NCBI GenBank assembly: GCA_050303415.1
Contig: JBNLBS010000019.1
Coordinates: forward strand, 16,545 to 80,544
Source: JBNLBS01 sp050303415
Lineage (GTDB): Bacteria > Pseudomonadota > Gammaproteobacteria > Methylococcales > Methylomonadaceae
Reading direction: 5' to 3'
DNA length: 64,000 nucleotides
Of this stretch, positions 8,778-17,989 are shown piece by piece. The translations under genes and the position numbers were made by a program. Numbering within the stretch: the stretch's first letter is position 1; each line of letters starts with the position of its first letter. The notes under the pieces were generated by a model. The model had not been told where the DNA came from. It did not search any database and worked only from the letters and a program-made list of their open reading frames with translations.

Positions 8778-10181
8778 TTAAAGAGATCTGACATCAACAA
8801 AATGACCGGCTATAGCCGCGGCTGCCGCCATAGCAGGGCTAACCAGATGAGTACGACCACCGTATCCTTGTCTGCCTTCAAAATTACGGTTGGAGGTTGA
8901 AGCACAACGCTCTCCTTCGTCCAGCCTGTCGGCATTCATAGCCAAACACATGGAGCAACCCGGCTCACGCCATTCAAACCCTGCGTCAATAAAGATTTTG
9001 TCCAGACCTTCCGCTTCGGCTTGCTGTTTAATCAAACCGGAGCCCGGTACCATTAAAGCCAGCTTGATATTATCAGCCACCTTTTTGCCCTTGATCACTT
9101 CTGCAGCGGCACGAATATCTTCAATTCTTGAATTGGTACACGAACCGATAAACACCTTATCCAGCTTAATATCGGTAATCGCCTGCCCTGCTTTAAGATC
9201 CATATATTGCAATGCTCGCGTAATACTTTGCTTTTTAACTTCATCGGCTTCATTAGCCGGATCCGGCACCACATCATCAATCGCTACCACCATCTCCGGC
9301 GACGTCCCCCAAGTGACTTGCGGTTTAATGCTGGCAGCATCGAATTCAATCACTTTATCAAATACCGCATCAGCATCAGAATGCAATTGACGCCACATAC
9401 GTTCAGCCATAAACCAGTCATCACCCTTCGGAGATAAAGGCCGGTCTCGATAATAATCGATAGTAGTATCATCGACCGCGATTAAACCTGCACGGGCACC
9501 GGCTTCGATCGCCATATTACAGACAGTCATTCTGCCTTCCATCGACAACGCCTGAATCGCCTCACCGGCAAACTCGATGGCATAGCCGGTACCACCGGCA
9601 GTACCGATTTCACCAATAATGGCCAACACAATATCTTTGGCCGTGATACCGGCTTTAACCTGACCATTGACTTTTATCAGCAGATTTTTCGATTTTTTCT
9701 GCATCAAACACTGCGTAGCCAAGGCATGTTCCACTTCTGATGTCCCTATACCGAACGCTAAAGCCCCGGATGCGCCATGGGTTGAAGTATGCGAGTCACC
9801 ACAAACCACTGTCATACCGGGTAAAGTGGCGCCTTGTTCCGGCCCCACAACATGGACGATGCCCTGACGGATATCAGCCATATTAAACTCGGTAATACCG
9901 AACTCGGTACAGTTCTTTTCCAGCGTTTCCACCTGTAGACGGGAAACCGGATCAACGATGCCTTCATTCCGGTCGGTCGTAGGTACATTATGATCGGCCA
10001 CCGCCAGATTTCTTGACGTACGCCAGGGTTGCCTTCCGGCCAGACGCAAACCTTCAAATGCCTGAGGTGAAGTCACCTCATGGACTAATTGACGATCAAT
10101 ATAAATAAGGCAGGAACCATCATCTTCTGTATAAACAACATGATCGTCCCATAATTTGTCATATAAAGTTTTACCTGACAT
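8778..10181 (-). CDS. leuC: 3-isopropylmalate dehydratase large subunit
   Basis: LeuC is the 4Fe-4S aconitase-like catalytic subunit. The three cluster cysteines are visible in FIGSCTNSRIEDIR and EPGCSMCLAMN, together with the family motifs GDSHTSTHGA and RNFEGRQG. At 467 aa it is full length. It is the first gene of the leuC-leuD-leuB-asd operon. About 77 bases separate it from adk upstream; I see no leucine-codon-rich leader peptide or attenuator there. Confidence 0.98.
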   Translation of the reverse strand: MSGKTLYDKLWDDHVVYTEDDGSCLIYIDRQLVHEVTSPQAFEGLRLAGRQPWRTSRNLAVADHNVPTTDRNEGIVDPVSRLQVETLEKNCTEFGITEFNMADIRQGIVHVVGPEQGATLPGMTVVCGDSHTSTHGASGALAFGIGTSEVEHALATQCLMQKKSKNLLIKVNGQVKAGITAKDIVLAIIGEIGTAGGTGYAIEFAGEAIQALSMEGRMTVCNMAIEAGARAGLIAVDDTTIDYYRDRPLSPKGDDWFMAERMWRQLHSDADAVFDKVIEFDAASIKPQVTWGTSPEMVVAIDDVVPDPANEADEVKKQSITRALQYMDLKAGQAITDIKLDKVFIGSCTNSRIEDIRAAAEVIKGKKVADNIKLALMVPGSGLIKQQAEAEGLDKIFIDAGFEWREPGCSMCLAMNADRLDEGERCASTSNRNFEGRQGYGGRTHLVSPAMAAAAAIAGHFVDVRSL

Positions 10182-10258
10182 AGAAGCTTCTTTAGTATCG
10201 TTACTACAACTGTTTGCAATAAATTATTCCACTGTAAAACAAGCGAAATAAACCTGAA

Positions 10259-10897
10259 TCAACCTAACACAGCAAAGATTTTACTGGTAATTTCATCCAC
10301 TGTACCGACCCCGGCAACAGAATCAAACTTTACCTGGGCACTTTCAGCTGAATAATAGTCGACCAATGGCTTGGTTTGTTCATGATAAACATTTAAACGT
10401 TTACGTACCGTATCTTCTTTATCATCATCGCGCTGAATCAAAGCTTCACCAGTAACATCGTCCACACCGTCAACTTTAGGCGGGTTAAATTCTATATGAT
10501 AGGTACGGCCCGACTGCTGATGCACCCGGCGTCCCGCCATACGTTTAATAATCTGCTCGTCATCCACCTGAATTTCAATAACATGATCTATTTCAACGCC
10601 CATAGCCAACAAGCCTTCGGCCTGCGCAATAGTGCGGGGGAAACCGTCCAGCAAAAAGCCTTTTTCACAATCGGAGGCTTTAATTCTTTCTTTAATCAGA
10701 CCCAAGATAATGTCATCCGATACCAGACCACCGGCATCCATTACTTTTTTAGCTTCCACCCCCAAAGGTGACCCTTCACGAACTGCCGAGCGCAGCATAT
10801 CACCCGTTGAAATCTGAGGAATACCGTATTTCTCAGTAATAAACTGTGCTTGAGTTCCTTTACCCGAACCCGGACTACCTAAAAGGATGATACGCAT
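10259..10897 (-). CDS. adk: Adenylate kinase
   Basis: Adk interconverts ATP + AMP and 2 ADP in the cytoplasm. The P-loop GSPGSGKGTQ is at the N-terminus, followed by the AMP-binding QISTGDMLR and FLLDGFPRT motifs. A long LID domain (GRRVHQQSGRTYHIEFNPP) without zinc cysteines is typical of gammaproteobacteria. The in-frame TTG 15 bases upstream is part of the ribosome-site region (TTGGAG), so I place the start at the ATG giving MRIILLG and 212 aa. Confidence 0.97.
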   Translation of the reverse strand: MRIILLGSPGSGKGTQAQFITEKYGIPQISTGDMLRSAVREGSPLGVEAKKVMDAGGLVSDDIILGLIKERIKASDCEKGFLLDGFPRTIAQAEGLLAMGVEIDHVIEIQVDDEQIIKRMAGRRVHQQSGRTYHIEFNPPKVDGVDDVTGEALIQRDDDKEDTVRKRLNVYHEQTKPLVDYYSAESAQVKFDSVAGVGTVDEITSKIFAVLG

Positions 10898-11067
10898 AAA
10901 AAATAACTCCAATTCGTTTGCTATTTAAAATTATAAATCGTAAAAATATTAAGGTATTTTTACCAGTCAACGTCTATTTTATAACAAATAGATGGTTTAA
11001 TCTCTTGTAAAAAAAGCTTCACTTCCTTATTCTTAGCACTTTGACATCAATTCTGGAGAAAAAAATT

Positions 11068-11541
11068 ATGCGCGTCGGAGATTTAATGACCACACAAGTG
11101 TTTACTGTCGAACCGCATGACATGATTGATCGCGTTTTTTTCTTGATTCATTATGAAAAAATTCGCCATTTACCCGTCATAGAAAAAGGTAAAGTAGTGG
11201 GTATCGTATCCGATAGAGATCTATACAAAACACTAGGCCCAAAAAGCAATTCCAATACAATTACAACAGCCGCTCCCGGTAGCACCGAACTTCATGTTAT
11301 TCCCAAAAAAGTTCAAAATATCATGCACCGTGGCGTGATTACCGTTACTGCTGACACCTATGCTTCAGAAGCAGCAGCATTAATGGCCGACAAAAAAATC
11401 GGCGCACTTCCTGTGGTCGATGACAAAAACAAAATTATCGGCATATTATCGGCTACTGATATTCTGAGAGTCTTTTCCAAAATTGAAAAAGCCAAAGAAA
11501 AAAGAGAAGAAAGAATTGCTGCCGGTGTAAGTCACACATAG
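11068..11541 (+). CDS. Tandem CBS-domain protein
   Basis: The 157-aa product consists of two CBS motifs (VGDLMTTQVFTVEPHDMIDRV at the start and NIMHRGVITVTADTYASEAAALM in the middle) forming one Bateman module, plus a charged helical tail (KIEKAKEKREERIAA). Such proteins bind adenosine nucleotides and regulate partners; the partner here is unknown. The start is the ATG at 11068, with GGAG 9 bases upstream; the in-frame TTG at 11041 lies before this site. The gene is transcribed alone, with a strong terminator following. Confidence 0.88.
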   Translation: MRVGDLMTTQVFTVEPHDMIDRVFFLIHYEKIRHLPVIEKGKVVGIVSDRDLYKTLGPKSNSNTITTAAPGSTELHVIPKKVQNIMHRGVITVTADTYASEAAALMADKKIGALPVVDDKNKIIGILSATDILRVFSKIEKAKEKREERIAAGVSHT

Positions 11542-11567
11542 AACAACAGAGCAACATGTATTAGATT

Positions 11568-11594
11568 AAAAGCCCCTCATAATGGGGCTTTTTT
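11568..11594 (+). terminator. Intrinsic terminator after the CBS gene
   Basis: AAAAGCCCC, loop TCATAAT, GGGGCTTTTTT: a GC-rich hairpin directly followed by T residues, 27 bases after the CBS stop codon and 13 bases before the next gene. Confidence 0.92.
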
Positions 11595-11606
11595 AATGGA
11601 AAAAGC

Positions 11607-12173
11607 ATGGACACAGAAAATATTATTGCGCAAACCCAGTTATGGCTGGAAAAAGTTATTATTGCTTACAATATCTGCCCATTTGCCAAACCCGTACAGC
11701 AACAACGGCGAATACACTACATTGTTATCTGCAGCAATGATATAGAATCCGGTTTGCAAGCATTAATCCAGGCCTGCCATCAGCTGGATACCGAGACAAA
11801 AATTGAAACCACGTTGCTCATTTACCCAAACGCCTTTAGCAAATTTGACGACTACCTGGAGTTTTTAGACTATGCCAACGCACTGTTAGTTGACCAAGGC
11901 TATGAAGGCATTTACCAACTGGCCAGCTTTCATCCCGACTATTGTTTTCAAAATGCACCGGATGATGACCCGGCCAACTACACCAACCGTTCACCTTATC
12001 CAATGCTGCATCTGATCCGCGAGGCCAGCATAGAAAAAGCCCTGCAAAGTTACCCGGATCCGGAACAAATTCCACAACGCAATATAAAACTAACCCGAAA
12101 ACTGGGGCTAAAAAAAATGCAGGACCTGCTAGCAGCTTGCTATCAAACTTCAGTCGCAAAAAACGATAACTAA
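11607..12173 (+). CDS. DUF1415 family protein
   Basis: The 188-aa soluble protein matches the DUF1415 pattern: an N-terminal WLEKVIIAYNICPFAKPV, a central LLIYPNAFSKFDDYLEFLD, then GYEGIYQLASFHPDYCF and NRSPYPMLHLIREASIEKAL. Several conserved cysteines and histidines (NICPF, FHPDYCF) suggest a metal or redox site, but the activity is not known to me. The gene begins just after the terminator of the CBS gene, and the two are probably independent. Confidence 0.88.
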   Translation: MDTENIIAQTQLWLEKVIIAYNICPFAKPVQQQRRIHYIVICSNDIESGLQALIQACHQLDTETKIETTLLIYPNAFSKFDDYLEFLDYANALLVDQGYEGIYQLASFHPDYCFQNAPDDDPANYTNRSPYPMLHLIREASIEKALQSYPDPEQIPQRNIKLTRKLGLKKMQDLLAACYQTSVAKNDN

Positions 12174-12244
12174 TAACCTCCGGCTTCGGCACATTATGAG
12201 TTCGGTGATTAAATTGTTTGCATAGACTTATGTTCGGAAAAATA

Positions 12245-12273
12245 TTGACACATCATATTCGATTCACTATCTT
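12245..12273 (+). promoter_or_regulatory. Sigma-70 promoter of the WYL-GGDEF gene
   Basis: TTGACA (12245-12250), a 17-base spacer and TATCTT (12268-12273). The predicted start of transcription is near 12280, about 50 bases before the start codon and just ahead of a palindrome. Confidence 0.65.
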
Positions 12274-12286
12274 TCATAACACACAG

Positions 12287-12308
12287 TGTAAGTAAGCAAT
12301 TACTTACA
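12287..12308. promoter_or_regulatory. Palindromic operator candidate
   Basis: TGTAAGTAA GCAA TTACTTACA is a perfect 9-bp inverted repeat with a 4-base spacer. It sits between the predicted transcription start and the WYL-GGDEF start codon, a typical place for a dimeric repressor. Confidence 0.55.
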
Positions 12309-12331
12309 ATCCTTTCAATTATTTTTCAACC

Positions 12332-13624
12332 ATGAATAAAACTACAGCTGAAGCCTTTGTTTTGCATTTTGCGCAAAAATATTTTTCTTATTTATTACCT
12401 CGCGAAGTACTTGATGCATTAAATACAAAGGAATCCACTGACACAAAAAAACAAAATCAAACCGAATCCAATCCCATTATAGATTGGGAAAATAGGATTT
12501 CTATCCAGTCTCACTGGCAGGGTGTAATTGAAGATAAAGAATCTGACAGAGAAAGATCTATTGCCGAAATTGTTAAACAAGCGCTATTTCACAATAAGAA
12601 ACTGGACGTTAATACCGTAGAAGAGCGATCTTTTTCATTCAACCCTTTTGGAATAGCCGTTAGAAACGAGAAGTTTTTTCTTGTCGGTTCTTATGAAAAC
12701 AGCCTGACGCCCTGCCTGATAAGCCTGGCTAAAATTGTAAACGTAAATCTAACGGATGAAAATTCCATTCCGCCTAAAAAAGACTTTGATTTAAATAGTT
12801 TTTCTGAAACCTACCTCAATCACCCGACCGAACCGAAAATCATTGACACACTCATCGTCGAGTTTCCAAACAAAGCATACTTTTATGTAAAATCACATCC
12901 TCTTAAGTGTGATGAGCTGATCTTATCTGAGCCGACAGGAACGCTAGGCTACTTTACCTTAACGGCCAAAAAGGTAAAAAATACTTTTTTATTACATCAA
13001 TGGTTAAGTTCATTTCATGATGATGCTCAAGTATTAAACCCGCCTTTTATTCGCTATCAAATTAACCGTTCATTCGTTGATAAATTAACCAATTTATACA
13101 ATCGTCAAGCATTCGAACGCCTTGGAACCAGGGAAATTGATCGATATTATCGTGACCATAATAGCTATTTCTCCATCTTGGTAATGGATATAGATCATTT
13201 TAAAAACATAAATGATCTGCATGGCCATTTGTTTGGCGATGAAGTCTTAATAAATGTATCTAACTGCTTACGCGATTATGATGCAATTCGTTATGGTGGA
13301 GAAGAATTTGTTATTTTATTGCCTAATACACATGCTTTCGAGGCAAAGCGAGCAGCCGAACGAATTAGAGAAAATATAGAGTCATTAACTCTAAAAAACA
13401 AGGAAAATGCATTAGTGCCTGTAACCATAAGTATTGGCATAGCTGAATTTCCAACACATTTGCCCGATAAAAACCTAATCAATTTACATGGTAAAGAAAA
13501 CCATAAAACGGATGAAAAAGTAAAAAACAGTTTAATGTTACTAATTACCGAACAAGCTGATAAAGCCCTTTATCAAGCCAAGCAAAAAGGACGAAACAAA
13601 TCGTTTATTTTTTCAAAAGAATAA
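12332..13624 (+). CDS. WYL-like sensor domain fused to GGDEF diguanylate cyclase
   Basis: The C-terminal ~180 residues are a GGDEF domain: the entry motif DKLTNLYNRQAFERL, metal-binding VMDIDHFKNIND and an intact active site YGGEEFVILLP, so it should make cyclic di-GMP. A short insertion (about 385-402) precedes the final helix DKALYQAKQKGRNKS. Residues ~75-230 look like a WYL ligand-sensing domain with its C-terminal extension (FNPFGIAVRNEKFFLVGSY; ISLAKIVNVNL; KKDFDLNSFSE). WYL regulators normally have an N-terminal helix-turn-helix, which I cannot find here. The protein therefore seems to convert a WYL input into c-di-GMP output. No membrane segment is seen. A palindrome just upstream suggests repression. 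Confidence 0.8.
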   Translation: MNKTTAEAFVLHFAQKYFSYLLPREVLDALNTKESTDTKKQNQTESNPIIDWENRISIQSHWQGVIEDKESDRERSIAEIVKQALFHNKKLDVNTVEERSFSFNPFGIAVRNEKFFLVGSYENSLTPCLISLAKIVNVNLTDENSIPPKKDFDLNSFSETYLNHPTEPKIIDTLIVEFPNKAYFYVKSHPLKCDELILSEPTGTLGYFTLTAKKVKNTFLLHQWLSSFHDDAQVLNPPFIRYQINRSFVDKLTNLYNRQAFERLGTREIDRYYRDHNSYFSILVMDIDHFKNINDLHGHLFGDEVLINVSNCLRDYDAIRYGGEEFVILLPNTHAFEAKRAAERIRENIESLTLKNKENALVPVTISIGIAEFPTHLPDKNLINLHGKENHKTDEKVKNSLMLLITEQADKALYQAKQKGRNKSFIFSKE

Positions 13625-13674
13625 AGCAATCTCAAACAACCGCCCCCTGCCGTTTCATTGTTGAATTCAAATTT

Positions 13675-14355
13675 TCAAGCCATCTGCATGGCTTTTAAGG
13701 TTTTAGAACTAAACTCGCGCCTATACAAAACCAACACCACCCATAGTGTCAACAGCATAAACAATACAGGATGCATAAACCACGATAGCGCTGCAAGACT
13801 GAAATAATAGGCTCTCAGACCGTAATTAAAGGTATTGCTGGCCAAATGCAGCACATTTGCGACTTTTTCTGCATATTTTTGACGCACCCTTTCATCCTCA
13901 CCTACTTGTGGCGCACCGCCAACCATCATGATCACCATATTGTATTGACGCATAGACCAGGTAAAAGTGAACACCGCATAGATATAAATAGCAATCAGCA
14001 ACAGCAGTTTTGCAGCTAAAAGATCAAGTGTTTTACAGTCAAAAAAGGCCATTTTGTTCATTGTCGACATGATCTGCTCCAAATTCATCAATCCGGACAA
14101 TAAACCGATCAAAACCAACATCGAAGTTGAGGCAAAAAACGCCACATTTCTTTCCAAAATGGTAAAAAAAGTCGCATCAGCAATACGTATTTCCCGATTG
14201 TTAAACGACTGCATCCAACGCAAAATATATTCATTACGAATATTTTTTAAGCAACTGACATGATGACTTCTGATCCCGGAATAATAACTGTATCCCATCC
14301 AAGCCAAAACCAGCCAAAGTACCGCTATAACATCCAAAAGATACTGATTACTCAC
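13675..14355 (-). CDS. DUF599 family membrane protein
   Basis: This hydrophobic 226-aa protein has four or so membrane segments: near the N-terminus (YLLDVIAVLWLVLAWMGY), about 75-95, about 112-135 and the last 45 residues. The family signature is around RNEYILRWMQSFNNREIRIADATFFTILERN. Function is unknown. The frame stays open to 14541, but that extension has no family similarity; a GTG at 14355 preceded by GGAG at the right distance matches the usual DUF599 start. It is divergent from the helicase gene and convergent with the GGDEF gene. Confidence 0.82.
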   Translation of the reverse strand: MSNQYLLDVIAVLWLVLAWMGYSYYSGIRSHHVSCLKNIRNEYILRWMQSFNNREIRIADATFFTILERNVAFFASTSMLVLIGLLSGLMNLEQIMSTMNKMAFFDCKTLDLLAAKLLLLIAIYIYAVFTFTWSMRQYNMVIMMVGGAPQVGEDERVRQKYAEKVANVLHLASNTFNYGLRAYYFSLAALSWFMHPVLFMLLTLWVVLVLYRREFSSKTLKAMQMA

Positions 14356-14565
14356 ATTATTTACTCCATAAATAAAATTTGAGCCTAACACAGTTTTATG
14401 ACACAACAATGACTCAATCAAGGCTGCAATTATATTTAATTTAAGCTTTAACACATAAAAAAAATATCCCACAACAGCCTTTAACGATAAAATAGATATC
14501 CAAGTCCTTCCCGCATATACAGCCTCCCAGATATTTATCACTTAAGTTTGAGAACATAAAACCCA

Positions 14566-15867
14566 ATGACCTTTAATGAATTAGAGCTATCAGAACCTTT
14601 GCTTAAAGCTATTGCCGAACAAGGTTACACACAACCAACCCCGGTACAGGAACAAGCAATACCTTATATTTTACAAGGCAGAGATATGCTCGCCGGCGCT
14701 CAAACCGGCACAGGGAAAACGGCAGGATTTACTTTACCCCTATTACAACTGCTTCATAATCAAGAGCCGGGAAAAAAACCACGCCCGGTAAGAGCCTTAA
14801 TACTTACCCCGACTCGGGAATTAGCGATTCAGGTCTATGAAAGCGTGTGTACCTATGGCAAACATTTGCCTTTACATGCTGAAGTTGTCTTCGGTGGGGT
14901 CAGCATCAATTCTCAAATTAAACGCTTACAACGCGGCAGCGATATACTTGTCGCCACGCCCGGCCGACTGTTGGACTTGATGTATCAAAAGAAAGTTAAT
15001 CTGTCTCAAGTACAATTCTTTATCCTGGATGAGGCTGACCGGATGCTGGATATGGGCTTTATCAGAGATATTCGCAAAGTCATCGACGCCCTACCCGATC
15101 AAAGACAAAATCTGATGTTTTCAGCAACCTATTCCAAAGAAATAAAAGTTCTGACCGAACAATTGCTGAATGACCCCGCTGAAGTTGCCGTCGCCAGAAA
15201 AAATGCCGCTGCCGACACCGTATCACAACTGGTCTATGCCATTCAAAAAGAAAACAAACGCGAATTAATATCCTGGCTGATTGGCGATGGCAACTGGCAG
15301 CAAGTGTTGGTTTTTGTCAGAACCAAACATGGTGCAGATCGTTTATGTAAACAACTTATTCATGATGGCATTCGCTGTGCCGCGCTACACGGCAACAAAA
15401 GTCAATCGGCCCGCACCAAGGCACTGGAAGGTTTTAAAAACGGGAACATTACCGCGTTAATTGCAACTGATATAGCCGCTCGGGGTATTGATATAGATCA
15501 ACTACCACATGTGATTAATTTTGACCTGCCGGCAGTCGCCGAAGATTACGTTCATCGTATAGGTCGTACGGGTAGAGCCGGTTCACAAGGCCAGGCTATT
15601 TCATTTGTGTCCCCTGAGGAAGCACATTTACTCGGTGCCATTGAAAAACTGCTAAACAAACAAATCCCCAGAGTCGCAGATACGGGATATGCACCAGTTG
15701 CTTTGGATACGGGTAAAAAACCCAAAAACAAGCCAAAGCAAAACAACCATAAACCAGCCGCCAGAAAAAAGGTAAAAACTAAATCTCCCTACGATAACCG
15801 TTCACCAAGAACGAATAAACCCAACAAAAACCGTATCCGAAATAAAACCAGACGATTAAGCAGTTAA
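14566..15867 (+). CDS. rhlE: DEAD-box RNA helicase, RhlE type
   Basis: An ATP-dependent RNA helicase, probably for ribosome assembly or cold adaptation. Motifs occur in order: Q motif QPTPVQEQAI, Walker A AQTGTGKT, TPTRELAIQ, ATPGRLLDL, DEAD box DEADRMLDMGF, SAT motif MFSATYS and motif VI HRIGRTGRAG. The tail after residue ~385 is basic and low complexity (KPKNKPKQNNHKPAARKK), typical of RhlE RNA-binding extensions. Its length is 433 aa. The gene stands alone, with a large palindromic repeat downstream. Confidence 0.92.
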   Translation: MTFNELELSEPLLKAIAEQGYTQPTPVQEQAIPYILQGRDMLAGAQTGTGKTAGFTLPLLQLLHNQEPGKKPRPVRALILTPTRELAIQVYESVCTYGKHLPLHAEVVFGGVSINSQIKRLQRGSDILVATPGRLLDLMYQKKVNLSQVQFFILDEADRMLDMGFIRDIRKVIDALPDQRQNLMFSATYSKEIKVLTEQLLNDPAEVAVARKNAAADTVSQLVYAIQKENKRELISWLIGDGNWQQVLVFVRTKHGADRLCKQLIHDGIRCAALHGNKSQSARTKALEGFKNGNITALIATDIAARGIDIDQLPHVINFDLPAVAEDYVHRIGRTGRAGSQGQAISFVSPEEAHLLGAIEKLLNKQIPRVADTGYAPVALDTGKKPKNKPKQNNHKPAARKKVKTKSPYDNRSPRTNKPNKNRIRNKTRRLSS

Positions 15868-15940
15868 TTTACTCTGTCTAAAGCAAAAAAGGCAAGTATT
15901 GCCGAACAAGAAAAAATAAATTTGTTTAAAAGTTATCGGC

Positions 15941-15993
15941 TTGTAATCCATAGATTACAAAACATTGATTTTTTTGTAATCTATGGATTACAA
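15941..15993. repeat. Double palindrome downstream of rhlE
   Basis: TTGTAATCCATAGATTACAA (15941-15960) and TTGTAATCTATGGATTACAA (15974-15993) are each near-palindromes, and each is the exact reverse complement of the other. They can form either two small cruciforms or one stem of more than 20 bp. They may be a pair of operators or a REP-like element. The rest of the gap (15,994-16,239) holds the AT-rich leader of the next gene; I recognise no convincing promoter box in it. Confidence 0.75.
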
Positions 15994-16239
15994 AACATAA
16001 TTTTTCATGATTTTGCACCAAAATAGTACTTTTGTACAATACAAACACAAAAAACTTGTCCTTATAATCAGATTCAGATTCACTCAGAATGAATCATAAC
16101 AACCAACCGGCATTGCCAACGGATTGGAGGTGATAAGAGAGGGGGGTGGACTTTCCTTATGCTGGAGGGGTTAATTTGAATAGGAATATCTGTATTCCAT
16201 AATGTTTAATTTAATACTCCAAGTTCAGAGGATAATAAT

Positions 16240-17034
16240 ATGAAAAAATATATTTCAATTTTGACGACAAGTTTAATCTTGGCTTCTTCATCCGTTTTTG
16301 CTGATGATGACGATGATGCAAGAGCAATTTGTCAGGATGTCCCAACGCACGAACAACTTAAAACCGCTTTAGATGCTTCTGGTTATAATTCTAATGGTGG
16401 TTTCAACCTTCATATGTGGGGCACCATCGTCAACAGAGACGGTTTTGTTTGTGCAGTTGCCTTCACAGGAACAGAGCGTGGAGACCAATGGCCTGGCAGC
16501 CGTGTAATTTCTGCTGCTAAAGCTTATACAGCAAATGCATACAGTTTAGAAGGCTATGCCCTTTCTACTGCTAATCTGTATGCTTCAGGACAGCCTGGTG
16601 GCAGCTTATGGGGCTTACAGTTCAGCAACCCGACTGACACCAAAGCCGCCTATCGAGGTAACCCAGAAAACTACGGCCAACCCAATGATCCTATGGTAGG
16701 AAGAAAAGTGGGGGGGCAAATCGTCTTTGGTGGCGGTTTTGCACTCTATAATTCAGATGGAGAAATTGTTGGCGGACTCGGTGTCAGTGGAGACACATCC
16801 TGTAAAGACCATAATTTTGGTTGGAAGGTCCGTGACAATCTGAATTTGGACTACGTTCCTAATGGTCCTAGCGGAGCCGGAGACGATAACATCATTTATG
16901 ATATGATTGGCGGAGATATTGACTTTTTAGCTTCTCATGACAACACTATTAGTCCATCGGCTTTCGGACATGTTGATTGTGATTTGGGTGAATCTGGAAT
17001 ATTATTGCCTCCAGTCAAAAAGAACGAACTATAA
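16240..17034 (+). CDS. Secreted heme-binding (HbpS/GlcG-like) protein
   Basis: A Sec signal peptide (KKYISILTTSLILASSSVFA, cut before DDDDDARA) precedes a GlcG/HbpS-type domain. The family features are an alternating small-residue core (VCAVAFTGTERGDQWPGSRVISAAKAYTAN), GLQFSNPTD and a late GGQIVFGGGFALYNSDGEIVGGLGVSGD segment. Members bind heme or act in oxidative-stress sensing in the periplasm or outside the cell. Specific ligand residues cannot be assigned by eye. At 264 aa the protein is longer than the minimal domain, with a Gly/Asp-rich C-terminal extension containing paired cysteines. GAGGATAA precedes the start. Confidence 0.8.
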   Translation: MKKYISILTTSLILASSSVFADDDDDARAICQDVPTHEQLKTALDASGYNSNGGFNLHMWGTIVNRDGFVCAVAFTGTERGDQWPGSRVISAAKAYTANAYSLEGYALSTANLYASGQPGGSLWGLQFSNPTDTKAAYRGNPENYGQPNDPMVGRKVGGQIVFGGGFALYNSDGEIVGGLGVSGDTSCKDHNFGWKVRDNLNLDYVPNGPSGAGDDNIIYDMIGGDIDFLASHDNTISPSAFGHVDCDLGESGILLPPVKKNEL

Positions 17035-17057
17035 TAAATCTGCTCTTTATAGTACTG

Positions 17058-17090
17058 CATATGTCCGATAGAAACACTATCGGGCATATG
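17058..17090 (+). terminator. Long hairpin after the HbpS-like gene
   Basis: CATATGTCCGATAG, loop AAACA, CTATCGGGCATATG: a 14-bp stem with one T-G pair, starting 23 bases after the HbpS-like stop. There is no T run, so it may be a stability hairpin rather than a true intrinsic terminator. Confidence 0.6.
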
Positions 17091-17168
17091 TTGATATACT
17101 TAGGATCATTCAATCCATATCTAGTAAAAACAAAAACTTTCAAACTTAAAACTGCTTTAAACTTTCAA

Positions 17169-17963
17169 ATGGCATGCAAAAAATTGTCAATATTGTTTTT
17201 CCCAGTATTATTTTTAATAATTACGGGCTGCAGCATAAAAAAAAACCTTGATCCCGATATATCTTCATTTAGTTGCGCAATTTCTTCGCCTCAAGGTACC
17301 TCAGATAAAGCCACAGAGCTTGCTCATACGATTCAGTTGGAAAACGAAGGCGATAAACAGTTTTTTGCTAAAGACTACGACAACGCTTTCGATTGTTATA
17401 ACCATGCGTTAGAACTTAAAATAAAAAAGTTTGGTTCCAAACATCTATCTCTGATTCCGAATTTATATAATTTGGCTACTGTTTACGAAGTTAAGCAAGA
17501 TTATAAAGCCGCCAATTCTTTATATGGAAGATCACTGAATATTTTAAAAAAACAAAAACGAGCATCTGCTTATAATTCATATCAGGGCTATCAGACAGCC
17601 ATCTACTATAAAACAAACACTTCAAACGATATCATGCAGCTTCAAAACGCATTGTTAGCTTTTCAGCAGATTCATAATCCCACTAATATTCGTGTTGCAG
17701 CAATTCAACATAGACTGGCAAATATTTACCTGACAAACAAAAATTTCTTAAAATCTGAAAACGCTTTCCAGAAAGCTATTTCTATATTGCATAGATATAC
17801 GGGTAACAAACATCCATACTATGCAAAAATATTAACTGATTTTACCAAGCTTCTTGAATTAACAGATAGAACCCAACAGGCATCAAAGTTTAAAAAACAA
17901 GCTGACGTAATTTTTCAAAGCTATCCCAAAAAACTACATACCAAACTTTATTCACCAGATTAA
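17169..17963 (+). CDS. TPR-containing lipoprotein
   Basis: From the ATG at 17169 the product begins with a lipoprotein signal (ACKKLSILFFPVLFLIITGC, lipobox ITGC) and should be membrane anchored in the periplasm. Several tetratricopeptide repeats follow (EGDKQFFAKDYDNAFDCYNHAL; SLIPNLYNLATVYEVKQDYKAANSLY; RLANIYLTNKNFLKSENAFQKAI), of the kinesin-light-chain-like type. The frame is open back to 17061, but that upstream stretch is the hairpin region, so the lipoprotein start is preferred even though its ribosome site is weak. The function is unknown; the repeats imply protein binding. About 264 aa. Confidence 0.75.
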   Translation: MACKKLSILFFPVLFLIITGCSIKKNLDPDISSFSCAISSPQGTSDKATELAHTIQLENEGDKQFFAKDYDNAFDCYNHALELKIKKFGSKHLSLIPNLYNLATVYEVKQDYKAANSLYGRSLNILKKQKRASAYNSYQGYQTAIYYKTNTSNDIMQLQNALLAFQQIHNPTNIRVAAIQHRLANIYLTNKNFLKSENAFQKAISILHRYTGNKHPYYAKILTDFTKLLELTDRTQQASKFKKQADVIFQSYPKKLHTKLYSPD

Positions 17964-17989
17964 AAAAAGGATTTAGGTTTCCCAAAAAT

